From Stomorhina lunata (lineage: Eukaryota; Arthropoda; Insecta; Diptera; Rhiniidae): 64,000 nt of DNA. The stretch lies in NCBI GenBank assembly GCA_933228675.1, contig OW121743.1:85150938-85214937 (forward strand). Reading direction: 5' to 3'. Below, piece by piece: positions 1 through 10,144 of this stretch. The position numbers and the translations under genes were made by a program. The notes beneath the pieces are model-generated. The model made no database searches. It was not told the origin of the DNA and was given only the letters and a program-made list of their open reading frames with translations. The stretch's first letter is position 1. The number at the start of each line of letters is the position of its first letter.

Positions 1-1030
1 TCCCTGTTTTAAAACTTTGTACACCTTTAAAACTGACGAAGTCAGAAATAATTTATGGTGAGTTTTATTGATAATACAGAGATAACAAATATGTGTTTGG
101 TACTTTTTTCAATTAAGGGGGTAAAAATGGGGGAAAAATCGGTAAAATTATATCTTCTAAACGGAAAGAAAAATAAACAAATATGAAAATTCGTTGAGAT
201 AGAAACAAAAGATAAATTGGGTTTGAATTAGCTACGAAAAAAAAGAGGCGTATCTAGTACTTGTTTGTAAATGAGACCAAAAGGGGGTTAAAAAGAGCAA
301 AAAATGGTACTTTTGTCCCAAATACAAATTGTATTGATTATATATTTAGATACAAAATCTTCTGTTAATACAAACATATGTAAAACGTTTTTTTTTTTTG
401 CTTTAAGGTGAATCCTCCTTTTTTTGGGTCAAATATTTTGGAAATGAAATGACAAAAATATAAAAAACTTGTTTGTTATTTTACTAAATTTAGTCTTTTA
501 AGGGAAAAATATGTTTTGTATTTTGGTACCTTCTTGAATTTTTCGGACCAGGTAGCGTTGAGTAACTGATGAACTCTTTTCTGATGAATTCTTTTCTTAG
601 ACAAGAAAATAAATTTAGGAAAAATATGACCTCTATGGAACTTTTAGGAATGTAAATATTAGATTCAAATGGGCATGGATATGATTCAGAGTCGACTTTA
701 ACGCTTTACCAACACCAAAGCAAGCGTTGTTCACATATGTTCTTGTAGTATATAAACAAAGATAGCCAACCCACGATGCCAGGGGCCGAAAACTTTTTGT
801 TATTTTCGTAAATATGGCGATTATTAATGAAACTCATGAAAATGAGTATTACAAGCATTTAGTTGAGGTTTGGATGTTAACAAAGTCGGTCGGTGCCGCT
901 TGTTAAGAAAATACAAAAACAAAATATACAAGAATCAAAATCTAATTTTTAGAAACAAATTATATGGTCCGAGACAAGGAAATATAATATATATGTATAA
1001 TCCCGAACATTGTTGCCATTATTCAATAAA
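1..1030. other. Low-copy AT-rich DNA, no confident gene
   Basis: I see no confident gene, RNA gene or mobile element here. The interval is AT-rich with homopolymer runs. A short, less AT-rich stretch at about 660-970 has a 30-codon open frame (ATG at 814, stop at 904-906) that continues upstream to a stop at 763-765. It resembles no family I can name and is discussed in the findings. Confidence 0.6.
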
Positions 1031-1770
1031 AAAAATTTTCGATAATAATATTTTTCTGTAAAAAAAATTTCCCTAAAAATATTTTTCTATAGAAAAATTT
1101 TCGTTTAAAATTCTTTTCTATAGAAAAATTTTTGTTAAAAATATTTTTCTATAGAAAAATTTTTGTTAAAAATATTTTTCTATAGAAAAATTTTTGTTAA
1201 AAATATTTTTCTATAGAAAAATTTTTGTTAAAAATATTTTTCTATAGAAAAATTTTTGTTAAAAATATTTTTCTATAGAAAAATTTTTGTTAAAAATATT
1301 TTTCTATAGAAAAATTTTTGTTAAAAATATTTTTCTATAGAAAAATTTTTGTTAAAAATATTTTTCTATAGAAAAATTTTTGTTAAAAATATTTTTCTAT
1401 AGAAAAATTTTTGTTAAAAATATTTTTCTATAGAAAAATTTTTGTTAAAAATATTTTTCTATAGAAAAATTTTTGTTAAAAATATTTTTCTATAGAAAAA
1501 TTTTTGTTAAAAATATTTTTCTATAGAAAAATTTTTGTTAAAAATATTTTTCTATAGAAAAATTTTTGTTAAAAATATTTTTCTATAGAAAAATTTTTGT
1601 TAAAAATATATTTCTATAGAAAAATTTTTGTTAAAAATATTTTTCTATAGAAAAATTTTTGTTAAAAATATTTTTCTATAGAAAAATTTGTGTTAAAAAT
1701 ATTTTTCTATAGAAAAATTTTTGTTAAAAATATTTTTCTATAGAAAAATTTTTGTTAAAAATATTTTTTT
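1031..1770. repeat. 31-bp satellite array, TTTTTCTATAGAAAAA type
   Basis: About 22 near-identical 31-bp units, each with the perfect 16-bp palindrome TTTTTCTATAGAAAAA followed by TTTTTG and TTAAAAATA. The left edge (1031-1110) is degenerate and the rest is almost invariant, with isolated changes near 1610 and 1690. The array ends abruptly at the start of a duplicated unique segment at 1771. The unit is the reverse complement of the main unit of the array at 4364-6174. Confidence 0.95.
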
Positions 1771-1920
1771 TATCAATAAATTGATCTGGTACATTAATAA
1801 ATAAATGTAACAGGTTTGGGATCAAATGCAAATACACTTCTTTTTGAATAATATTTACATCCCGACTAATTTGTTATTTTTTGATAAAACTGCATGCATT
1901 CAGCTTATTTTTAAAATAAA
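1768..1920 (+). repeat. Direct duplicate, copy 1 (~150 bp)
   Basis: This segment, starting TTTATCAATAAATTGATC and ending at an AAAATAAA stretch, recurs at 2244-2390. The copies differ by one substitution (CTGGTACA versus CTGTTACA) and a 5-bp insertion after GATCAAATGCA in this copy. Both copies abut CTATAG satellite: this one follows the end of an array and the second precedes a short array. That suggests a local duplication involving the satellite edge. Confidence 0.9.
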
Positions 1921-1943
1921 CTTGTTTATTTTAAAACATCTTA

Positions 1944-1963
1944 CCCCCCCCCCCCCCCCCCCC
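1944..1963. repeat. Poly-C tract, 20 bp
   Basis: Twenty consecutive C's in an otherwise very AT-rich region. Such a run can form G-quadruplex or i-motif structures, and it is also prone to length error in assembly. Confidence 0.9.
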
Positions 1964-2084
1964 TTCTTCACAGCATTCTGCATATAGTAGCCGACGGCTA
2001 CAGCAAGAATGTGGGAAGTGAAGGTAGATGAAAACTGAAAAATGTTTGTTTTTGTTCAGTCGATAATCTACGCTTTTACTTTTG

Positions 2085-2226
2085 GTTTATGAACATAATT
2101 CTTAATAGTTATGTTTGTAAATTTAGTAATAATGCGAGGTTTTCGATCTGTCTAAATTGGGGATAATCCTCCTGAAGAGATGGCTTAACCAACCATCAAA
2201 ACGCGTCGAGGAATTTGGTTTCTCCG
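2085..2226. mobile_element. Dispersed repeat fragment shared with 38985-39125
   Basis: The segment containing GGTTTTCGATCTGTCTA, then TAACCAA and ACGCGTC, is clearly related to 39032-39125, with weaker similarity extending upstream of both. The second copy begins just after a mariner transposase remnant, so this may be the 3' part of an old mariner-class element. I see no transposase motif or terminal inverted repeat at this copy. Confidence 0.55.
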
Positions 2227-2243
2227 CAAACATTTTTTGGCTT

Positions 2244-2390
2244 TTTATCAATAAATTGATCTGTTACATTAATAAATAAATGTAACAGGTTTGGGATCAA
2301 ATGCACTTCTTTTTGAATAATATTTACATCCCGACTAATTTGTTATTTTTTGATAAAACTGCATGCATTCAGCTTATTTTTAAAATAAAA
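2244..2390 (+). repeat. Direct duplicate, copy 2 (~147 bp)
   Basis: Second copy of the 1768-1920 segment in the same orientation. It lacks 5 bp after GATCAAATGCA and is otherwise nearly identical. It runs straight into the short CTATAG array at 2391. Confidence 0.9.
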
Positions 2391-2530
2391 TTTTGTTTAA
2401 AATATTTTTCTATAGAAAAATTTTTGTTTAAAATATTTTTCTATAGAAAAATTTTTGTTAAAAATATTTTTATATAGAAAAATTTTTCTATAGAAAAATT
2501 TTCGATAATATTATTTTTCTATAGAAAAAT
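2391..2530. repeat. Short CTATAG satellite patch
   Basis: Four or five units of the same type as the array at 1031-1770, including TTTTTCTATAGAAAAA. The patch follows the second copy of the duplicated segment and degenerates to the right. Confidence 0.85.
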
Positions 2531-4363
2531 CCTGCCTACGATTTTATTGTTCAGTTTTCTTACGCTGTATGTATTTAAGCACCCAAAAGTGAAGAACCGA
2601 AAATCTTTATAGACACACTTGGCGTATGATTGTTATGGATTGTATATTTAAATTAATATTCATCATACGACCAAGAGACAAAAGAAGTAAATTGAAAGAT
2701 TTTGTGAATTAATGTACATACCAACATTTTTTATGGTTCTAATAATAATTTTATGATTAAATTGCGGAACCAAATGAGGGCAATTAAATACAAAACTTAG
2801 TAAAAATTCCGATAGCGATTGAAAAATATAGGAAAATTTCCAAAATGTTTAGCTACAAATTAAATTCCTGGCAACAATTATTTAAACCAAAAAGAAACAA
2901 TTAAATACTTCTTAGATATTTAAGAAATTATTTAAGAATGCCTTTTATTACAAATTACTTATAGTTATGCAGATAATTGTTTTTCGCCCTAACAAATAAT
3001 AACTATCAATATAAAAGAAAATATTAATTAATAAGCAATTATTTCCAGCTTATGCTTCAAATGAAAGAAAATATGAAAATTAAAAGAAAATTGTTCCAAG
3101 AAATTATTATCTTAAATAGAAGTCTAGAAATAAATATATTTAGTTACATTTTGTATTCATGCCTCCAAATGTTAAAATTTTTATCACATTCTTTTTATTA
3201 TCTCATTATATAGACAACGATTTCTAACAAAAGCTGCAAATTATTTCATTATTTGTTTCCTTCCATGGAGAGTTTTTGAAAATTTATGTTACTCGTGATA
3301 ATATTAGCAACCGCTTTCATCATTTCTCAAGATGTCAAGAAGTTTTTTTTTTATTTTTTGGTTATTGTCTCCCCTTTGTTGGCTTTTTTTCTGCTCCCTT
3401 TAATCTTGCTTTTTCAAAATTGGCTTCAGGTTCTGCATTATCGTTTTGTTTATTGCCAAAAGTAGGAAAAAGAGTGTGAACTATAGACACATGGAGGTAA
3501 TGAAACTTAAGAACTTTACTTACAAATGAGACCAAATTCTGTCATTTGTGTTCCCTTTAATTTCTTTTTTTTTGTCTTCTACTCCTCTTTCATTTTCGTG
3601 AACAATGGCTGCAAACAATGTAAACGCATATTGTGTTAAATAGTGTAATGTGAACATATGTTTGTATGTCTTTAGACTTATTAATATGTATGAGAGTAAA
3701 ATAGTTCTTTTTTTTTATTCAAAAGGATAATAGGGTCTATGTTTATATAACATATGCTTGTCAGGAGTGAATGTATTTAGTTACAGTCACTCAGTATTTT
3801 ACAAACACTTTCACATACACACACACACATTCAAAAACACATTACTCACACAAAACCGACCCATGGTACCTATTTAATTTCAAAGTAGAAATGATAATAG
3901 ATTCCGTTACACTTGATGCTAAAAACGTGGGTTCAAGAACACTAACACACTTGACAAAAATCCAAACATTCACACATACACACCCATATAAATACATATG
4001 AAATTTCTCACATTTTTACAGTCATCTTCAACAGAAATTGTTACTTAAGGGGTTTTCGTTATGGTTTTGTCATGTCTCAGTTTGACAAATAATAAATTTT
4101 TTTCTTTAGGCAAAACAAATTATTAAGAAAATGACAAAAAGGTTTCTTTCTCATTAATATTTCTTAGAAATATTTCATTATTTTTACTAAAGACTTTAAG
4201 GTGTTGATGATCAATAACTTTTGGCATGAGTTTTATAAAAATTTGTTAGGTTTTTCATAGCATGAAATTTTGGGGGCTTTGTTTCTAATGGAAATATATA
4301 GAAAGAATGAATACATTATAGGCTGCCATCAGTCTTTAATAACAATTATACAAATTACCTATC
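2531..4363. other. Low-copy DNA, no gene seen
   Basis: AT-rich sequence with no convincing coding region. It contains a CA-rich stretch (3800-4000) and one copy of the 17-bp motif ATATTCATCATACGACC at 2656-2672. A GCGTATGAT near 2628 is in inverted orientation relative to that motif. Confidence 0.6.
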
Positions 4364-6174
4364 ATTTTTCTACGGAAAAATTTTTGTTAAATAAATTTTT
4401 CTATAGAAAAATTTTCTTAAATATTTTTAACAAAAATTTTTCTATAGAAAAAATTTTTTGGAAAATTTGAAAAATTAGGTTTATTAAAAAAAAAAAATTA
4501 ATAAAAATTTTTCTATAGAAAAATATTTTTAACAAAAATTTTTCTATAGAAAAATAATTTTGACAAAAATTTTTCTATAGAAAAATAATTTTAACAAAAA
4601 TTTTTCTATAGAAAAATATTTTTAACAAAAATTTTTCTATAGAAAAATATTTTTAACAAAAATTTTTCTAAAGAAAAATATTTTTAACAAACATTTTTCT
4701 ATAGAAAAATATTTTTAACAAAAATTTTTCTATAGAAAAATATTTTTAACAAAAATGTTTCTATAGAAAAATATTTTTAACAAAAATTTTTCTATAGAAA
4801 AATATTTTTAACAAAAATTTTTCTATAGAAAAATATTTTTAACAAAAATTTTTCTGAAGAAAAATATTTTTAACAAAAATTTTTCTATAGAAAAATATTT
4901 TTAACAAAAATTTTTCTATAGAAAAATATTTTTAACAAAAATTTTTCTATAGAAAAATATTTTTAACAAAAATTTTTCTATAGAAAAATATTTTTAACAA
5001 AAATTTTTCTATAGAAAAATATTTTTAACAAAAATTTTTCTATAGAAAAATATTTTTAACAAAAATTTTTCTATAGAAAAATTTATTTAACAAAAATTTT
5101 TCTATAGAAAAATTTATTTAACAAAAATTTTTCTATAGAAAAATTTATTTAACAAAAATGTTTCTATAGAAAAATTTATTTAAAAAAAATTTTTCTATAG
5201 AAAAATTTATTTAACAAAAATTTTTCTATAGAAAAATTTATTTAACAAAAATTTTTCTATAGAAAAATTTATTTAACAAAAATTTTTCTATAGAAAAATT
5301 TATTTAACAAAAATTTTTCTATAGAAAAATTTATTTAACAAAAATTTTTCTATAGAAAAATTTATTTAACAAAAACTTTTCTATAGAAAAATTTATTTAA
5401 CAAAAATTTTTCTATAGAAAAATTTATTTAACAAACATTTTTCTATAGAAAAATTTATTTAACAAAAATTTTTCGATAGAAAAATTTATTTAAAAAAAAA
5501 TTTTCTTAAATATTTTTAACAAAAATTTTTCTATAGAAAAATTTATTTAACAAAAATTTTTCAATAGAAAAATTTATTTAACAAAAATTTTTCTATAGAA
5601 AAATTTATTTAACAAAAATTTTTCTATAGAAAAATTTATTTAACAAAAATTTTTCTATAGAAAAATTTATTTAACAAAAAATTTTCTATAGAATAATTTA
5701 TTTAACAAAAATTTTTCTATAGAAAAATTTATTTAACAAAAATTTTTCTATAGAAAAATTTATTTAACAAAAATTTTTCTATAGAAAAATTTATTTAACA
5801 AAAATTTTTCTATAGAAAAATTTATTTAACAAAAATTTTTCTATAGAAAAATTTATTTAACAAAAATTTTTCTATAGAAAAATTTATTTAACAAAAATTT
5901 TTCTATAGAAAAATTTATTTAACAAAAATTTTTCTATAGAAAAATTTATTTAACAAAAATTTTTCTATAGAAAAATTTTTCTATAGAAAAATTTATTTAA
6001 CAAAAATTTTCTATAGAAAAATATTTTTATCAAAAATTTTTCTATCGAAAAATATTTTTATCAAAAATTTTTCTATCGAAAAATATTTTTGTCAAAAATT
6101 TTTCTATAGAAAAATATTTTTATCAAAAATTTTTCTATAGAAAAATATTTTAACAAAAATTTTTCTATAGAAAA
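4364..6174. repeat. 31-bp CTATAG satellite array with three variant domains
   Basis: About 58 units built around TTTTTCTATAGAAAAA. The first unit or two (about 4364-4425) run in the opposite direction before the array settles. Domain 1 (about 4500-5080) has TATTTTTAAC spacers. Domain 2 (about 5080-6005) has TTTATTTAAC spacers and is nearly uniform. Domain 3 (about 6005-6174) has TATTTTTATC spacers, three of its early units with CTATCG in place of CTATAG. The domains imply separate local amplifications of different unit variants. Confidence 0.95.
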
Positions 6175-7009
6175 TTGTGGATTCGAGCACCACTGACTTC
6201 AAACATCATTTTCTGTAATTTCTATTGAAATGTTTTCAAAAAATTGAATTGTTACGTTTTGGTGCGAACGTCTACAAATGTACTTAATATTCACCTAAAG
6301 TTAATGGTATAACAACATTCGCATTGAAAAGTTTATTTTTAGAACATACGATCCATTTGTAATTGATAATGTCTGGTTCATATAGAAAGATAATCACTTT
6401 ATCCGCTATATCATAATAGGGTACAAGTGGGACTTTAACCTTATTCCCATTTATCTACTGAAATCTAGTTCAAAAAAGAAAACATTCTGTGTTATAGAAT
6501 TTTTAAATAATATATTATGTATTTTAAAAATATATAATATTTTAGCTTTAGTAACATAAATTTAAAGTTAACTTTTTAAAATATTTCTGTTGGGACATAA
6601 TTTATTGTCGCCATACTGTAGCTGCAAAAAATACTATTATATTACATTACATACACGTACATATGTACTTACATATCTATATCTATTCATATGTATTTAT
6701 TAAGAGTTAGTGCGTTTATAAGAATTTGTATGTGTGTAGACCGGCTCAGTTTTTGTTTCAAAATCTTATGAGCGCAAAATAAGCAAATTAATCGAATAAA
6801 CCGAACCGAAAATAAATTGTTCTACAGATATGTTAGATTTTGAAAAAAGTTGACATCAGAAAAAAGATCTAAATGGATGCGGGTCGTATGATGAATATGA
6901 ATTTTTCCATTTAAGCAATTTATGTTAATAATACGTCCCAATATTATGAAAATTTCTTTTAAAAAATGGATTATCAATTATAACACAGCCCGACAAAATA
7001 AGCTCTAGC
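6175..7009. other. Low-copy DNA with a tRNA T-arm-like motif
   Basis: No gene seen. The left end (GTGGATTCGAGCACCAC, 6177-6193) looks like a tRNA T-arm with a 7-nt TTCGAGC loop and a stem with one mismatch. The following 40 bp resemble the sequence after a similar motif at 39188-39204. A reverse-strand copy of ATATTCATCATACGACC lies at 6882-6898. Confidence 0.5.
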
Positions 7010-8685
7010 TTTCGAGATATACATTTTTAAGAAAACTATTTATGTAGTTACGCGATTTGTAACAGAACTAATAAACGGTTCGTTCTGTTTAGTAAAAATT
7101 AAAAATCAAAATTCGACTACAATATTTTCATTAAACTGCATTAACATTATTTTAATTCCATCTATTAGTTTTGGAGATATAGGCCAATTTTTTAAATCTC
7201 AAGTGGGCGTGACGTCTCCCATATAACTCATATATTAAAATTGACAAATATGGTTGATAATGAAGCCCGATTTTTCTGAAATTTGGACAGTATGTTAAGG
7301 TGTGACTGGTGGTTAAAACATCTAGGCTTTTTTCTAAAATCTCAAGTGTTCGTGACCCCTCCCATATAAGTCAGATTTTAAAAAATACAAATATGGATGA
7401 TCAAACCGACCGATTTTTCTGAAATTTAGACAGGGAAGTAAGGTGTGACCGGTGGTTAAAAAAGCCTAGGTTTTTTTCTGAAATCTCAAGTGGGCGTGAC
7501 TCCACCCATATAAGTAAATTATTGAAAATAACAAATAAGGATGACCTAGCTGCCCGATTTTTCTGAAATTTTGACAGTATGGTAAGACGGGGCCGGTGGT
7601 TAAAATAAGCAAGTTTTTTTCTGAAATCTCAAGTAGGCGTGACCCCTCCCATAGAACTCATATATTAAAAATGACAAATATAGGCGACCGAGAGGCCCGA
7701 TTTTGCTGAAATTTTGACAGTATGGCAAGGTGTGACCGATGGTTAAAAGGAAGGGATCTTAAGTGGGCGTGACCCCTCCCATATAGCTCATATATTAAAA
7801 ATGACAAATATAGATGACCGAACTGACCGATTTTTCTGAAATTTTGACAGTATGTTAAGGTGTAGCCGGTGGGTAAACTAGGTCAGGTTTTTTTTTTTGA
7901 AATCTCAAGTGGGCGTGACCCCTCCCATATAAGTCAAATATTTAAAATGACAAATATGGAAGACCGAACTGACCGATTTTCTGAAATTAAGACAGTATGG
8001 TAAGGTGTGACCGGTGGTTAAAATAGGCAAGGTTTTTTTTCTGAAATCTCAAGTGGGCGGTGCCCCTACCATATAACTCATATATTAAAAATGACAAATA
8101 TAGATGACCGAGCGGACCGATTTTTCTAAAATTTTGACAGTACCTATATTAAAATAGGCTAGTTTTTTTATAAATCTTAAGTGGGAGTGACCTCTTCCAT
8201 ATAAGTCAAATTTTCAAAATGTCAAATATGGATGATAAGATGACAACGATTTAGCCCAATCAATTTAAGTTTTAAATGTGGATATTTTCATACTATAGAA
8301 TAGTTTTTCGCTGTTTGATTTGTTTTTTAAATAGACCCTTTTCCCCTTTTCTTTAAAATTGTATACGGCTAGACCAATGAAGACATTTTTTCTTTCTAAA
8401 TGTTTTTTTTAGTCCAAGTTAGGATTATACATTATGAAAAATTGACCATGCCCACTTTTAGGACCTATTTTTTTAATATATCTAAAATAGAAAAACGGAT
8501 GCACGAATATTGGTAATTCGATTGGTGTTTGATAAGTAAATTAAATATATATGCAAATACTTTAATAAAGGATTCAATTAAAAAATTAATAAAAATATTT
8601 CATAATTGTTAATTTTTAAAGAAAGTGTTAACACAGTAAAAAACTTGAACTACCAACCCGGGCAACGCCGGGTAAAATCAGCTAG
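7010..8685 (+). mobile_element. Non-autonomous Helitron-like element (3' end at 8685)
   Basis: The right end has the features of a Helitron terminus. There is a GC-rich hairpin with stem ACCCGG (8656-8661), loop GCAACG and stem CCGGGT (8668-8673), then 8 nt, then CTAG (8682-8685) followed by T. Helitrons insert between A and T, end in CTRR, and carry such a hairpin about 10 nt inside the end. No Rep-helicase coding sequence is present, so the element would have moved in trans. Most of its body is a ~143-bp minisatellite (7185-8235), followed by about 450 bp of AT-rich sequence. I could not fix the left (TC) end; 7010 is an estimate from where the related sequence begins. Confidence 0.7.
7185..8235 (+). 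repeat. ~143-bp minisatellite inside the Helitron-like element
   Basis: Eight diverged copies of a unit containing AAATCTCAAGTGGGCGTGAC, then CCTCCCATATAA, a block of TGACAAATATGGATGACCGA, TTTTTCTGAAATTTTGACAG and GTGTGACCGGTGGTTAAA. The AAGTGGGCGTGAC landmark occurs at about 7201, 7344, 7488, 7631, 7761, 7907, 8051 and 8180, giving spacings of 129-146 bp. The last copy is shortened. The unit is more GC-rich than its surroundings. Confidence 0.9.
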
Positions 8686-9105
8686 TTAATAATAAAATCA
8701 AAACTATTGCTTTAATGTTATCGAACAATATTGCATTTTTTGAAGAACATATCTGTTTATATGGCTATAGAAAATTATTGGAACTTTTGTTATTTTCTCT
8801 ATTTTTTTATGGATTTTTAAAAAACAAAAAAAAAATTTTTAGATAATATTTTTTCACATATATTTGGCAATATCTCCAAAACTACTGAGTAGAGTAAATC
8901 TTGTGTTTAGCCGGCACGAGGGAAATATTGTAGCCTTTTTCTTGAAAGAAATTAATTTTAGTTGAACCAGAATTTATGTTGATGGTCGTGAGTTCGAGTC
9001 GGACTTAGGTTCATGTCATAAATTATTTTTTTTTTTTTTAATTTATGATTTTTAAATTAGATGAATAAATTTTAGGATTACTATTTTTTTTTTTTTCTTT
9101 TCACT
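8686..9105. other. Low-copy DNA with a possible SINE-like B-box
   Basis: No gene seen. GTGAGTTCGAGTCGGAC at about 8988-9004 resembles an RNA polymerase III B box or tRNA T-arm and is followed by AT-rich sequence with a T run. See the finding on T-arm-like motifs. Confidence 0.4.
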
Positions 9106-10003
9106 AAGTAGGTTAAACTATTCTTTAGTTATGTTACTCAAAATCGTGTAACTATGTAATTAAAAAAAAATGTATAACTCGAAAACTAGAGCTAATCCAA
9201 AACAAGTAAGAAAGTGCTATAGTCGGTCAACCCCGACTATACGATACCCTTCACCACTTAGGTCAAAGGTGTTCTTTTTACTAATTAAAGACAAATATTC
9301 ATATAAACATATTCTTAAAACTTACACATTTAAGCTGTTTCCGTCATTTGGACTTATATGAGAGCTAGGGTCAAATGTAGACCGATGATCTCGAAATTTG
9401 GCGATTTGATTACAGTTGTTACAAAAATTGTGTATACAAAAAATTAACTTAAAATTCTCATTATCTTCGGATTTACGAGCCTTTTAGTCCCATTTAGTGC
9501 GTTTTGAGAAAAGATTTTGTATGGGAGCTATGGTCAAATGTGGACCGATTTCAACGAAATTTGGTACACAGTGATTTAGGTTTACACAAGCCGTATATGA
9601 TTTAAATTTCATGAAGAAATATTGATTTTTGTGGCCAATATATCAATTCCGGGAAGTGGGACCTATGGGAGGTACCATAAATAATGGACCGATTTCGACG
9701 AATTTCAATAGCCATGGTCCCATTATCAAACAAATGATCTGTGCCAAATTTAATCAAATTATCTTTAGAATTGCGACCTGTAGTTTGATTACAAGGTTTA
9801 CATGGGGGTCCAGCCAGCCAGACGGACGGACGGACATCGCTAAATCGACTCAGAAAGTGATTCTAAACCTATCGGTATACTAAAAGATGGGTCTAAGACA
9901 AATATTTCTATGCGTTACATACATCAGCACAAACTTATAATACCCTTTCCACCTATGGTGGTGAAGGGTATAATAAATAAGTTAGAGGTATGAGATCTAT
10001 ACA
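9106..10003. repeat. Tandem duplication, copy 1, split by an element insertion
   Basis: 9106-9202 plus about 9975-10003 together match the intact copy at 10004-10144. Both share AAGTAGGTTAAACTATTCTT, ATCGTGTAACTATGTAAT, CGAAAACTAGAGCT and GTTAGAGGTA. The 0.77-kb interspersed element sits between the two halves, so the duplication most simply predates the insertion. Confidence 0.8.
9203..9974 (+). mobile_element. Non-autonomous interspersed element, copy 1 (~772 bp)
   Basis: Nearly identical to 41267-42044 over its whole length. It starts CAAGTAAGAAAGTGCTATAG and ends AAGGGTATAATA. A perfect 14-bp inverted pair lies near its ends: ATACCCTTCACCAC (9244-9257) and GTGGTGAAGGGTAT (9958-9971). The 3' end is also a hairpin (ATACCCTT, CCACC, TAT, GGTGG, AAGGGTAT). 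Internally it has about three diverged copies of a GGGAGCTATGGTCAAATG / TGGACCGAT module (about 9355, 9521 and 9658). A GGACGGACGGACATCGCTAA stretch and ATCGACTCAGAAAGTGATTC follow near 9820-9862. An 84-codon frame at 9629-9883 is kept in both copies, but it spans the repeated modules and resembles no known protein. I take it as incidental. The family is not one I can name with confidence. Confidence 0.85.
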
Positions 10004-10144
10004 AAGTAGGTTAAACTATTCTTAAGTTATTGTACTCAAAATCGTGTAACTATGTAATTTAAAAAAAAATGATATCTCGAAAACTAGAGCTGATCCAAAA
10101 AAAGTGAGTTAGAGGTACTGGAGCCCTGTATGAGATCTATACAA
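10004..10144 (+). repeat. Tandem duplication, copy 2 (intact, ~140 bp)
   Basis: Uninterrupted copy of the host segment that flanks the element at 9203-9974. It carries about 11 extra bases (CTGGAGCCCTG) between GTTAGAGGTA and TATGAGATCTAT compared with the split copy. Confidence 0.8.

Noticed and set aside
3500..3570. Minus-strand donor-like GTAAGTAAAG near 3517-3523
   Set aside because: No plausible acceptor or open frame on the minus strand next to it.
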